64,000 bases of DNA, taken from assembly GCF_001610875.1 (NCBI RefSeq), contig NZ_CP011272.1:4383988-4447987 (forward strand), written 5' to 3'. Shown one piece after another: positions 44,640-53,403 of the stretch; position 1 is the first letter of the stretch, and each line of letters begins with the position of its first letter. The notes beneath the pieces are model-generated. The model was given only the letters and a program-made list of their open reading frames with translations. It had not been told where the DNA came from and ran no database searches. The DNA comes from Pirellula sp. SH-Sr6A (GTDB lineage: Bacteria > Planctomycetota > Planctomycetia > Pirellulales > Pirellulaceae). The position numbers and the translations under genes were made by a program.

Positions 44640-46684
44640 ATCGTTGGCATCGAGCGGCCGCGAGGTTGGGAATAACGAAGCAGCGTTCGGAGGGTATCGA
44701 GTCGGAAGCCCAGACCGCTTAGCGTTTGATCCAGCTTCGATTCCATGTCGCGGACGATCGGCGCGGCGATCTCTGCGTCATCCTCTCCATCGCTCAAGAG
44801 ATCGAGGAGACTCATGCCGGACGGGGCATCGGGACGGTGCACGACTTTGTATTTCGCGACTTGCGCCTTCTTCGAGACGACGGCAACGCAGTCATCGAGC
44901 CCTCCGATTTCATCGATCAGTCCCGCTTGTTTCGCTTGCTCTCCCGACCAGACGCGTCCCCCAGCCAGTTCCTTCAGTTTGTCGACGGGGAGTTTGCGAG
45001 ACTCACTCGCGTAGACGAGAAACTTATCGTAAACCGCATCGATGAATCGTTGCATGTTGGCGATTTCTTCGTCCGACCAGACTCGATCGACCGCATCGGA
45101 GGATGCGGTGGGGTCGAGCGCTACGGATTCGACATGGATGCCCACCCGTCGCATGAGCGAACCAAAGCTCAGTTTCAGCGAGAAGACGCCGATCGATCCG
45201 GTGATGGTACCGCGCTCGGCATAGATCGGTTCACCGATGCAAGTTACCCAATATCCACCCGACGCGGCCACGCTACCCATCGAGAAGATCACGGGTTTCT
45301 TTTTGGCCAATTCAGCGAGCGATTGGCGAATGGCTTCGCTCGCGGTCGCGCTTCCACCAGGCGAGTTGATCCGTACCACGACACCTTTGACTTTGTCGTC
45401 TTGCATCAGCTCTTCGATCGCTCTCACCATGGGTCCCGACACGATCGAGCCCGGGGATGCGGACTTGCCATCCACAATCGCTCCTTGCAGATGGAGGACG
45501 ACGATCGAATCTTCGCGAAGTTTGGTCGCCGATTCCTTGGGTCCTGCCATCGACTTGCCAATCAACTCGAAAAGGGACATTTCCCGTTTCGGCTTGGCTT
45601 TGGGACGGGTCCATTCGAATTCGGAGCCGACTAATTCCGTAACGGTTTTCTTCATCGAACCGTAGGGGGCGAGTTTGTCGACCAATCCTGCGGCGAGCGC
45701 GTCGGCAGGTAGCAGCATGCGTTTTTTCTGAAGTTCTCGGACGGCGGCGGTCGTGATTCCCCGCCCCTTCGCGATACGGGAAACTTGGGAAGCGTTGATC
45801 GATTCCAACATCTTCAAGTAATGATCTTTCAAGTGCTCGCTCATCATAGGGTTCATGTAGGGTTCGACAGCCCCCTTGAAATCTCCGGCTCGCACCACGG
45901 AGGCTTTGACACCCACCAGATCCATCGCTTCGCGGTAGAACAAGGTATTCATGGAGGAGGAGGGCATATCGACAGAACCGAAATCGGCGAGGAAGACTTC
46001 ATCGCATTGGGACGCGATGGCGAGATGGACGTTGGCTGCGTTTTCCAGCCACGCGATCGTCTTTTTTCCCTTCGCTTTGAATCGCTCGAGACGGCGAGAA
46101 AGTTCGTCGAGCTGAGCGGTGTTGAAGGAAAGATTGGAATCGGAAAGATCGAACAGGACCCACACGAGATTTTCCTCGGCAGCCATTTCATCTAAGTAGT
46201 CGCAGAGCTTGAAGAACGATTTGGGTTTGCTCAACGAGCCACCGAGAAGCAATTCCGTGGGATCGATTCCCCCTGGCGTCGCAATGTCTTCGTAACTACC
46301 GCTGAGGGAAAGCCATCGAAGCTGCAACTTAGCGGCCGGTTTTTCCTTTGGCGTAACTTTTCGTTCGGTCGGTTTTTCGGTTTCCTTTTCGGTCGGCTTA
46401 GACTCATCAGCCGGCTTGGACTCATCGGCCGGTTTCGCATCGGGCTTTTCGGTCGATTTCTCCGCCTCCGCTTTCGTCGGGGGAGCATCCTCCTGCTTGG
46501 GGGCGGCGGGTGGATTTCCTTCTTGCCAAGCCAGCGGGGCGGCAACGGATTGCCCCGTCAGAGTAAGGGGTTTCAGCCAAGCCGATTGGGACCTGCTGTC
46601 GATTTCGGGGAGAACAAGGGAAATGAGGGCGAGCAGTCCCAGAATCGCCACGGAGCGAACGGGTGCCGCAATGGAAATACGCAT
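44603..46684 (-). CDS. sppA: signal peptide peptidase SppA (67K type)
   Basis: 693 residues. A signal/anchor helix lies near 10-30, then a long Lys/Glu/Pro-rich linker (about 55-118) with repeated PADESKPADESKPTEKETEK-like units. Two S49 domains follow. The N-terminal half supplies the catalytic Lys in RAGDFKGAVEPY, and the C-terminal half the nucleophile Ser in FSMGSVAASGGYWV, as in E. coli SppA. GTITGSIGVFSLKLSF is another family stretch. It degrades released signal peptides at the periplasmic face of the inner membrane. Being first in an operon with a sensor kinase suggests coupling to envelope stress sensing. Confidence 0.94.
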   Translation of the reverse strand: MRISIAAPVRSVAILGLLALISLVLPEIDSRSQSAWLKPLTLTGQSVAAPLAWQEGNPPAAPKQEDAPPTKAEAEKSTEKPDAKPADESKPADESKPTEKETEKPTERKVTPKEKPAAKLQLRWLSLSGSYEDIATPGGIDPTELLLGGSLSKPKSFFKLCDYLDEMAAEENLVWVLFDLSDSNLSFNTAQLDELSRRLERFKAKGKKTIAWLENAANVHLAIASQCDEVFLADFGSVDMPSSSMNTLFYREAMDLVGVKASVVRAGDFKGAVEPYMNPMMSEHLKDHYLKMLESINASQVSRIAKGRGITTAAVRELQKKRMLLPADALAAGLVDKLAPYGSMKKTVTELVGSEFEWTRPKAKPKREMSLFELIGKSMAGPKESATKLREDSIVVLHLQGAIVDGKSASPGSIVSGPMVRAIEELMQDDKVKGVVVRINSPGGSATASEAIRQSLAELAKKKPVIFSMGSVAASGGYWVTCIGEPIYAERGTITGSIGVFSLKLSFGSLMRRVGIHVESVALDPTASSDAVDRVWSDEEIANMQRFIDAVYDKFLVYASESRKLPVDKLKELAGGRVWSGEQAKQAGLIDEIGGLDDCVAVVSKKAQVAKYKVVHRPDAPSGMSLLDLLSDGEDDAEIAAPIVRDMESKLDQTLSGLGFRLDTLRTLLRYSQPRGRSMPTIWAMMPDELSVK

Positions 46685-46937
46685 AACAAGACCTGGATTT
46701 CGATGACGCAGTTCAGATGTCGCAGTTTCGATGAAACGATTCGAGAGGAGATGCTCTAAGTATAGCTGGACGCTCCCGTGTGACGCGGATATCTCGCAAC
46801 GGAGCGGGCTAAAAGTTGGTCAAAATTGCGGTTTGCCTCTGTCCTCTCCTCCATCACAATAGAGGGCGGAGCGAGCAACACTTTATCGTTGGGTTGTCGT
46901 CTGTTGGGCCCTTAAATTTTCACGCCGGAGTTTTTGC

Positions 46938-47666
46938 ATGATAGTCACAATCGACGGCCCGGCGGGAGCCGGCAAAAGCTCGATTGCCAAGCGGCTTGCG
47001 GATGCTCTCGGTTTTGAGTTTCTCGATACAGGGGCGATGTACCGTGCGGTAACCCTCTTTTGCTTGGACCACCAAATCGATTTGACCGATGCCGAGGCCG
47101 TCGCACGAATTGCCAATTCCTCCGATATCCAGTTCGATGGGGCGCGGGTATTGCTCAACGGCAAAGATGTTAGCCGTGAGATTCGCGAACCGCGTGTCAC
47201 GGAGGCGATCAAAGAAGTGGCCGACAACACGGCCGTGCGGGCTTGTATGGTGGCCGCACAGGTGCGATGGGCAGAGGGGAAGAACGCGGTGACGGAGGGA
47301 CGCGACCAGGGAACGGTGGCTTTTCCTGCCGCGGAGTGCAAGATCTTTCTGACGGCTTCCCCCGAGGTCCGCGCCGAACGCCGCTTTTTACAACTGCAGG
47401 AAAAAAACCTTCCAGGCGACCTGGATACCATCCTCCGCTCCCAAATCGAGCGAGACGAACACGATCGTTCGCGACCTGTGGGGGCGCTCGTGAAAGCGGA
47501 AGACGCGATCCCAGTCGACACCGATTCCCTGACGGAAGATCAAGTGTTAGAGCGGTTGATCGAGATTGTATGCCAACGGTGCGACGCCCATCACGTGAGC
47601 CGTCCAGTCTTGCGAGATCGAGCGTCAAGCGACTTCTGCGATTGCGAGACGTCGACAACACGCTAG
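46938..47666 (+). CDS. cmk: cytidylate kinase
   Basis: 242 residues. The Walker A motif is TIDGPAGAGKSSIAKRLA. The NMP-binding region has FEFLDTGAMYRAVTLF, and FLTASPEVRAERRFLQLQ is in the LID area, all typical of bacterial CMP kinase. It phosphorylates CMP and dCMP with ATP. The last ~20 residues (RPVLRDRASSDFCDCETST) go beyond the usual end and may be a lineage tail. plsC follows 120 bp later, an order found in several bacteria. Confidence 0.95.
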   Translation: MIVTIDGPAGAGKSSIAKRLADALGFEFLDTGAMYRAVTLFCLDHQIDLTDAEAVARIANSSDIQFDGARVLLNGKDVSREIREPRVTEAIKEVADNTAVRACMVAAQVRWAEGKNAVTEGRDQGTVAFPAAECKIFLTASPEVRAERRFLQLQEKNLPGDLDTILRSQIERDEHDRSRPVGALVKAEDAIPVDTDSLTEDQVLERLIEIVCQRCDAHHVSRPVLRDRASSDFCDCETSTTR

Positions 47667-47787
47667 GTCCCCAACACGCTAGGCCCCCAACACGCGTAGA
47701 ACACAACACACGCAGAACAGACGGCCCATAGAAGAGAGCGGACCAAGCGTCGCGGATTCGCGGTAGCTGTAGAACGAAAGGAAAGAC

Positions 47788-48462
47788 GTGGCGAAGAATC
47801 AGAGCTGGATCGGGACCCTTCAAATAGGATTTCGAAGGTTGTTTTACCGATGGTTACGATTTGTAGCCCGCATGTCGGCGTCCCTCCTTTTTTCGTTTCG
47901 AAGCGAAGGTCAGCACTACTTGGATTTCGAAGGAGGGGGCATGATCCTCTCTACGCATCAATCCATGATGGATCCGGTCTTAGTAGGCATGGTCGCCAAC
48001 CGTCGCTTGAATTATTTGGCCCGCAAGACACTTTTTCACAATCCCCTTTTCGCCTTTTTGATTCGTACGTTGGATGCGATCGAGTTGGATCGGGATCGCG
48101 GCGGCTTGAGCGGTCTCAAGGAGATGCTCAAGCGATTGAAGAATGGGGAGTTCGTTTTGATGTTTCCCGAAGGAACCCGAACGTTGGACGGTTTCATCGG
48201 TCCGTTGAAACCTGGGTTCATTCCCATTGCGAGGCGTTCGGAAGTCCCGCTCGTCCCGGTCGCCATTGTCGGTGCCTATGATTGTCTTCCCCGCGGTACG
48301 AAGCTGCCGACGCGGCGTCCGATTGCAGTGGTCTTCGGAGAACCGATTCCATCCGCTCTTTACATGGAGTGGGACGACACTCAACTACTGGCTGAGCTCA
48401 CCACCAAACTCTTAGCACTTCATGCACGTGCACGCGAGTTGACCCATGCCCAAGAATCTTGA
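47788..48462 (+). CDS. plsC: 1-acyl-sn-glycerol-3-phosphate acyltransferase (PlsC family)
   Basis: 224 residues. The acyltransferase HX4D motif is ILSTHQSMMDPVL, and motif III is LMFPEGTRTLDG, followed by PVAIVGAYD. An N-terminal amphipathic region (GFRRLFYRWLRFVARMSASL) probably associates with the membrane. It adds the second acyl chain to lysophosphatidic acid to form phosphatidic acid. The stop overlaps the next gene by 17 bp. The upstream 120 bp between cmk and this gene contain short AACACGCTAGG-type repeats. Confidence 0.94.
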   Translation: MAKNQSWIGTLQIGFRRLFYRWLRFVARMSASLLFSFRSEGQHYLDFEGGGMILSTHQSMMDPVLVGMVANRRLNYLARKTLFHNPLFAFLIRTLDAIELDRDRGGLSGLKEMLKRLKNGEFVLMFPEGTRTLDGFIGPLKPGFIPIARRSEVPLVPVAIVGAYDCLPRGTKLPTRRPIAVVFGEPIPSALYMEWDDTQLLAELTTKLLALHARARELTHAQES

Positions 48463-48763
48463 GTTCCGACCTTGCCCTTACTGCGGCAAATCGGTTCGAA
48501 GCGATGCGGTGCGTTGCCATCGCTGTCAGCGTTCGTTTAGCGAAGTTGGCGAAGGGGAATCGAACAGCTCCGAACATGGAGCTGCACCTTATGGTGGCTA
48601 CGATTCCAACGAGGATGATTTTGATTACCAAGAGTTCTTAGAAAGCGAATTTGGTACGCCACCGAAAAAGCGAGATTGGAAACGCCCTGTAGCTTGGTTG
48701 GTCATCGTTTCGCTAATGCTGCCGGTGATTTTGGCGTTGGTTTCGTTGATTCGTTCCTTCTAA
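48446..48763 (+). CDS. zinc-ribbon membrane protein
   Basis: 105 residues. The N-terminus carries a four-Cys zinc ribbon (RPCPYCGKSVRSDAVRCHRC), then an acidic, Gly/Ser-rich linker. A single membrane helix near the C-terminus (PVAWLVIVSLMLPVILALVS) would place the ribbon in the cytoplasm. It overlaps plsC by 17 bp and converges on the kinase gene with a 4-bp overlap. Function unknown. Confidence 0.82.
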   Translation: MPKNLEFRPCPYCGKSVRSDAVRCHRCQRSFSEVGEGESNSSEHGAAPYGGYDSNEDDFDYQEFLESEFGTPPKKRDWKRPVAWLVIVSLMLPVILALVSLIRSF

Positions 48764-50439
48764 TCGATCCGGACCAAGCTTTGCCGGTAGTATTTGAGGC
48801 CGGGGATAAAGAACGACAGCGCCGCGATCGCGCCGAAGATCAAATGCGCGTAAAGAGGCCACGCGATCATCGCAAAGGTTGAGGCGAACAGCGCTCCTGC
48901 TTGAAAGTAGAATGCGCCGCTCAAGATCCCGGCTTTGATAAGAAAGACCATCCCACTGATGACACCGAGCAACGGAGTGAGGGTGAGAGGTTCCAATTCC
49001 AACGCCCATTCGATAGGAAACAGCATTCCGATCGCGATCATGCTTGCTCCCCAAACGTGCGCGATCTGGCGTTCGACGAACGTGACGGGCCCCATGCGCC
49101 GTCGCAGCGCCCAGAACACGGCAGCCCAAGCACCTAAACCGACGGTCCAAAGAAGCGGATACGTCCATAGGTTCGCATCGATCCAACGCATGTATTGCGT
49201 CCACATGCAGACGAGCGATAGGACGAGGGAGTGCCACATCCAGAGCAATCCCCAATTTTCGAGAACCGGTGCATGATGGGTTTCGCGGAACCACCGCGCG
49301 ACGACTTGCGCGAATTGCCCAGACCTAGCGGAGATCGGTTCGTCGCGAAGGTATGCCATCAAGTCATCCGCAAACGCTTCGGCCGATCGATAACGCAAGT
49401 CCGGTGGTTTCTGTAGCGCCCGGACGATAATCATCTCCAAGTCGCGGTGCACGTTGGGATTTAGGACTCTGGGAGGGGGCGGGTCCTGCTCGAGGACTTT
49501 CAGGAGCAACTCCACCGGCGACTTGGCAGCGAAGGGAGTCTGGCTCGTGACGGCGTGGTAGAGAACGGCACCTAGGCTGTAGATATCGGAGGCTGCGCTG
49601 ATCGGCCCCATCCGCCCGCTAGCTTGTTCCGGGCTCATGTAGTTGGGAGTTCCGAGCACGGCTCCCGTCCGGGTGAGCGAGTCCATGGCGTCGGATTGCT
49701 TGGCCAAACCGAAGTCGGTGAGGCGTGCATGCCCCGTTTCGTCGATAAGAATATTCGAAGGCTTGATGTCCCGATGGACGACTCCTCGTTCGTGGGCGAA
49801 ATGGACCGCTCGGCAGACTTGCTCCAAGTATCGTACCGCGTCGATATGGGCCAGGTCGCCTGCGAGGATCCGATCGTGCAGCGTCTTCCCCTTGATGTAC
49901 TTCATGACGAAGTAAGGTCGGCCTTCGATTTCCCCCACGTCGTAAACGGGAACGATTCCCGTGTGTTCCAATTTCGCTGTCGCTCTCGCTTCTGCGAAGA
50001 AACGCTGGCGCTCGATCGGAGAGGCCAGCCGATCTTTGAGAATCATCTTGATGGCGACTTCTCGTTCCAAACTGATCTGTCGCGCGCGATAGACGATGCC
50101 CATCCCTCCGCGACCGATCTCCTCGAGCAGTTCAAAGTCTCCCATGCGAAAGGGGAGCGGCATCTGCCAAGCGCCCGAATCCCCGTCCACGGGTGAGGAG
50201 CTTAGCTGGCTTGATCCCCCGACGGCTTCCGTCACCACCATGGTCCCCCAAAGGGACTTCAGCTCATCGGCGAATTCCGGATAAAGCCCGCACTCGGCGA
50301 GAATATCGATCGACTCACCGCGTTGCATCCGATCGGCCAAGTCCGACACCAACTGAGCCAATCGCGGATCGATCGCGTCATCGCCTGGATCCTCCGGCGC
50401 ATCGACATGTTCAGAAAGGAATTGTTTGGAGAAGACCAT
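48760..50439 (-). CDS. membrane-tethered Ser/Thr protein kinase (Hanks type)
   Basis: 559 residues. The kinase domain (about 102-370) is complete: glycine loop IGRGGMGIVYRA, Lys in EVAIKMILKD, catalytic loop VVHRDIKPSNILI, metal-binding LTDFGLAK and GTPNYMSPEQASG. The C-terminal ~170 residues contain about five or six membrane helices, an unusual polytopic tail instead of one helix plus a sensor. Residues 1-100 have the short N-terminal region seen in planctomycete STPKs. The start shares a base with the stop of the ECF sigma gene, implying a sigma/kinase module. Confidence 0.94.
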   Translation of the reverse strand: MVFSKQFLSEHVDAPEDPGDDAIDPRLAQLVSDLADRMQRGESIDILAECGLYPEFADELKSLWGTMVVTEAVGGSSQLSSSPVDGDSGAWQMPLPFRMGDFELLEEIGRGGMGIVYRARQISLEREVAIKMILKDRLASPIERQRFFAEARATAKLEHTGIVPVYDVGEIEGRPYFVMKYIKGKTLHDRILAGDLAHIDAVRYLEQVCRAVHFAHERGVVHRDIKPSNILIDETGHARLTDFGLAKQSDAMDSLTRTGAVLGTPNYMSPEQASGRMGPISAASDIYSLGAVLYHAVTSQTPFAAKSPVELLLKVLEQDPPPPRVLNPNVHRDLEMIIVRALQKPPDLRYRSAEAFADDLMAYLRDEPISARSGQFAQVVARWFRETHHAPVLENWGLLWMWHSLVLSLVCMWTQYMRWIDANLWTYPLLWTVGLGAWAAVFWALRRRMGPVTFVERQIAHVWGASMIAIGMLFPIEWALELEPLTLTPLLGVISGMVFLIKAGILSGAFYFQAGALFASTFAMIAWPLYAHLIFGAIAALSFFIPGLKYYRQSLVRID

Positions 50440-51119
50440 TATTCCCTTAGGTAGTCATGGAATCGAGGGAGGGAGTCGATGACTTCTCGCAAACGTTTCA
50501 AGGCGCGCAAATATCGCATGCTAGCTGCCGGTTCCGTCAGTCCCAACGACTGTGCGATTTCCTGGTTATTGAGTTGTTCGTAGTGTCGCATCAAGATGAT
50601 CTCACGATCTTGATCGCGAAGCAGGTGGACAGCCGCTTCGATTTGCGCCGCTAGTTCTTTTTGGGTTGCGGCAGCAGCCGGTGTGAGCGCACCGTCTCGG
50701 AATTGGTTCGCCAGTTCGATGGTGGACTGGTCCGGAGGGCCTTTCCCCGGTTGCGGTTGCTCCCGGTCGATACTTCGCTTCGCGGATAGGCGATGCCGTC
50801 GGTGAGCATCGATGATACGGTCCTTGGCGATCTGTCGGATCCAAAGGTGGAAAGGAATGACGGGATTGGACATGTAGTCCTTCAACCTTCGGTTCGCTTC
50901 CACGAGGACATCTTGGATCACATCGCTGACGTCCATTCTTTGGTTGAGCCGCTGGTCAAGCCGGAGTTGGATCATCCGTCGGAGCGAATCGCGGTGGCGG
51001 TCCATGAGCGCATCGACCGCTTCCGGCTCGCCTTGCCTCGCGTTTTGAAGAAGTTCAGCGGTTACATCGCCATCCGGCCAAATCGACTTCGTCATCCGAT
51101 TAGCCACGCTCACAATCAT
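50439..51119 (-). CDS. ECF RNA polymerase sigma factor
   Basis: 226 residues. Region 2 (QRMDVSDVIQDVLVEANRRL, then FHLWIRQIAKDRIIDAHRRH) and region 4 with a helix-turn-helix (NNQEIAQSLGLTEPAASMRY) are present, separated by a ~45-residue linker, as in planctomycete ECF families located next to Ser/Thr kinases. No anti-sigma gene is adjacent, so activity may be controlled by the kinase that follows with a one-base overlap. Confidence 0.92.
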   Translation of the reverse strand: MIVSVANRMTKSIWPDGDVTAELLQNARQGEPEAVDALMDRHRDSLRRMIQLRLDQRLNQRMDVSDVIQDVLVEANRRLKDYMSNPVIPFHLWIRQIAKDRIIDAHRRHRLSAKRSIDREQPQPGKGPPDQSTIELANQFRDGALTPAAAATQKELAAQIEAAVHLLRDQDREIILMRHYEQLNNQEIAQSLGLTEPAASMRYLRALKRLREVIDSLPRFHDYLRE

Positions 51120-51390
51120 TGAAAGAGGATTTTGATCGAGTTCGTCTCTATTCTAGAGACATGTCGAGATGTGAAGTGGATCGCGCCGGGATTCCCCCAA
51201 AACTTGTGTCCCGTGACGTTCACGAAGAATCGACCGGGCAGGCTCCTCTGGTGCTGAGCCCGACAGGTGCCCTCATGGTCAGGAGCCAACACGGTCGAGG
51301 GCGAGCATTGTGGAGAGTATCCGGAATGCTACCATAAGCGAGTTCGATCCGACCTTTCTTTCCACGATCCAGAGATCCTTGGCGACCGAT

Positions 51391-51999
51391 ATGGAATCTT
51401 CTCCCTCATCTGAACTGTACGAGCGCAAGAACGCCATTCGCAAGGCGGCGCATGAGAATCGTCGAAACCAGCCCGATAAAGACAGCGTATCCGATACAAT
51501 CGTCAAGCGATTCATGAGTTTGCCGGAATACGAAGCCGCCCGGACCGTGATGTTTTACGTCGATGTCCGGGATGAAGTCCGGACGAGGCAAGCACTGCCT
51601 GACGCGTTGGCGAGCGGAAAGCGAATCGTGGTCCCTTACTGCGTCGACGGGGAACTGGAACTCTTCTGGTTGGAGAACATGGAAGAGTTGGAATTGGGGA
51701 TGTACCGGATTTTGGAGCCCAAGGAATCGCTGCGACAGGTAGCGTCCAAGAAGCTTGGCCCCGAGGACTTGGACCTCATCATGGTCCCTGGCGTTGCGTT
51801 TGACCAAAGTGGAGGAAGGACCGGGCATGGGAAGGGGTACTACGATAAGCTGTTGCAGCACGCCAAACCGGAAACACCGCTCGTCGCACTCGCTTTCGAG
51901 TGCCAAATGTTCGAAGAAATCCCGGCGGAAAGCCACGATATCTATATGGACAAAGTCGTGACCGAAGACGCCGTTTATCAAGGAAAAGGAAGGAAATAA
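51391..51999 (+). CDS. 5-formyltetrahydrofolate cyclo-ligase family protein
   Basis: 202 residues from the ATG at 51391. The ATP/folate loop GGRTGHGKGYYDKLL and the preceding LIMVPGVAFDQSG are the family signature, and SELYERKNAIRKAAHENRR is a typical first helix. It converts 5-formyl-THF to 5,10-methenyl-THF with ATP. A GTG start at 51310 would add 27 residues without family similarity. The thioredoxin-like gene follows after 2 bp, so the two are co-transcribed. Confidence 0.9.
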   Translation: MESSPSSELYERKNAIRKAAHENRRNQPDKDSVSDTIVKRFMSLPEYEAARTVMFYVDVRDEVRTRQALPDALASGKRIVVPYCVDGELELFWLENMEELELGMYRILEPKESLRQVASKKLGPEDLDLIMVPGVAFDQSGGRTGHGKGYYDKLLQHAKPETPLVALAFECQMFEEIPAESHDIYMDKVVTEDAVYQGKGRK

Positions 52000-52001
52000 T
52001 C

Positions 52002-52595
52002 ATGGTACGCACAGCGAGCACCATGCTCCCACTCGGAACCCAAGCCCCTTCGTTTTCGCTTGTCGGAACCGACGGGAGGAAGATTTCGCTCGATCACTTT
52101 TCGAGCGACAAGGCGTTGGTGGTTGTCTTCCTATGCAATCACTGCCCGTACGTGAAGCACATTGCTCCAGAATTGGCAAAGCTCTCGGCAGAGTATATGG
52201 CCAATGGGGTCGGATTCGTCGGAATCAACTCCAACGACACCGAAAAGTACCCCGAGGATTCGCTGGAAAAGATGGTCGAGGAAGCTCGTTCGCGCGGCTA
52301 CGCATTTCCTTACTTGCTGGATGCCGATCAGTCGGTCGCCCAGGCCTATCAAGCGGCTTGCACGCCCGACATTTTTGTCTTCGACGCTGACCGGCGCCTG
52401 GTGTATCGCGGCCAGATCGACGACTCCCGTCCAAAGAACGACAAACCCTTGAATGGAGCGGATCTGCGAGCGGCGCTCGATGCGATCTTGAACGGCCATC
52501 CGATCCCAGAGCCTCAAAAACCCAGTATCGGATGCAATATCAAGTGGAAGGAAGGGAACGAGCCCGACTACTTCAATCCGGTTGGGGTTTCCTGA
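52002..52595 (+). CDS. thioredoxin-like/AhpC-TSA family protein
   Basis: 197 residues, no signal peptide. The start MVRTASTMLPLGTQAPSFSL and the motif VVFLCNHCPYVKHIAPEL with a Cys-Asn-His-Cys active site belong to the PRX-like thioredoxin group found widely in bacteria. ACTPDIFVFDADRRLVYRGQ carries the cis-proline. It probably acts as a cytosolic thiol reductase or peroxidase. It starts 2 bp after the cyclo-ligase stop, and the next gene (ispF) follows after 3 bp. Confidence 0.9.
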   Translation: MVRTASTMLPLGTQAPSFSLVGTDGRKISLDHFSSDKALVVVFLCNHCPYVKHIAPELAKLSAEYMANGVGFVGINSNDTEKYPEDSLEKMVEEARSRGYAFPYLLDADQSVAQAYQAACTPDIFVFDADRRLVYRGQIDDSRPKNDKPLNGADLRAALDAILNGHPIPEPQKPSIGCNIKWKEGNEPDYFNPVGVS

Positions 52596-52598
52596 TCC

Positions 52599-53108
52599 AT
52601 GAATCCGTACGAGGACATTCGGATCGGTTTGGGGACCGACTCCCACCGCATTGAAGCGGGGGGGCCGATGATTTTGGGGGGAATTTCCATCGATTATCCG
52701 GCCCACTTTGTGGGGCATTCCGATGCCGACGTTCTCTTGCATGCCATCACCGACGCGATTCTCAGCGCAGCGGGCCTTCCGGACATCGGCGAGTTGTTTC
52801 CGAACGACCGGGAGGAAAATCGGGGGCGAGATTCTGGGGAAATGCTGTCGTTAGCCGTGGAGTCCTTTCGGCGAACGGGATGGCGATTATCCCAGATCGA
52901 CTGCGTCGTGGAGCTGGAAAAGCCCAAGATTTCGCCTTGGAAGGATTCGATACAACGACGAATTTCCGAGATTTTGCAGATTCCGTCCGAGAGGGTTCGT
53001 GTGAAGGGGAAAACCGGGGAAGGGGTCGGCGAGGTCGGGACGGGAAAGTTAGGGAAAGCGATCTGCATCGCGTTGGCCTGCCGTAACTTAGCCCTTGACG
53101 ATAATTAG
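52599..53108 (+). CDS. ispF: 2-C-methyl-D-erythritol 2,4-cyclodiphosphate synthase
   Basis: 169 residues. Metal ligands are in LGTDSHRI (Asp and His) and FVGHSDADVLLHAITDAIL (His). GLPDIGELFPNDRE and RVRVKGKTGEGVGEVGTG complete the family signature. It cyclises CDP-ME-2-phosphate in the MEP isoprenoid pathway. It is the last gene of a three-gene operon starting at 51391 and is followed by tRNA-Thr. Confidence 0.96.
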   Translation: MNPYEDIRIGLGTDSHRIEAGGPMILGGISIDYPAHFVGHSDADVLLHAITDAILSAAGLPDIGELFPNDREENRGRDSGEMLSLAVESFRRTGWRLSQIDCVVELEKPKISPWKDSIQRRISEILQIPSERVRVKGKTGEGVGEVGTGKLGKAICIALACRNLALDDN

Positions 53109-53182
53109 GCTGGAAAATTATCTTATGCGATCTTGCACGGACGCCGCGGAACATGCGGACGTTCAGGCGCAGAGAGTCTGAT

Positions 53183-53256
53183 GCCGGCATAGCTTCAATT
53201 GGCAGAGCACCGCATTCGTAATGCGGGGGTTGTGGGTTCGACTCCCACTGCCGGCT
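53183..53256 (+). tRNA. tRNA-Thr (anticodon CGT)
   Basis: 74-nt cloverleaf. The acceptor stem GCCGGCA (53183-53189) pairs with TGCCGGC (53249-53255). The anticodon stem CCGCA/TGCGG encloses the loop TTCGTAA with anticodon CGT at 53217-53219, reading ACG (Thr). The T-arm is GTGGG-TTCGACT-CCCAC. No CCA is encoded. Two tandem hairpins follow. Confidence 0.96.
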
Positions 53257-53265
53257 TTTGATAGT

Positions 53266-53326
53266 GGGAACCCGTTGCGGTTCCTTCTTTAGATGGTGGG
53301 AACCCATTGCGGTTCCCTTTGGTTTT
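53266..53326 (+). terminator. tandem hairpins after tRNA-Thr, the second terminator-like
   Basis: Two near-identical hairpins of the form GTGGGAACCCRTTGCGGTTCC. The first has arms GGAACC/GGTTCC at 53267-53272 and 53279-53284. The second has arms GGGAACC/GGTTCCC at 53298-53304 and 53311-53317, followed by TTTGGTTTTT. The second fits an intrinsic terminator for the tRNA transcript; the direct duplication is notable. Confidence 0.7.
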
Positions 53327-53403
53327 TCGGCGTTTTGACACGTCTTGGATGGTCGTTTGTGCCATCGAGGGCGTGGCAATAACCACAAGGAAACAAGGGA
53401 CTT

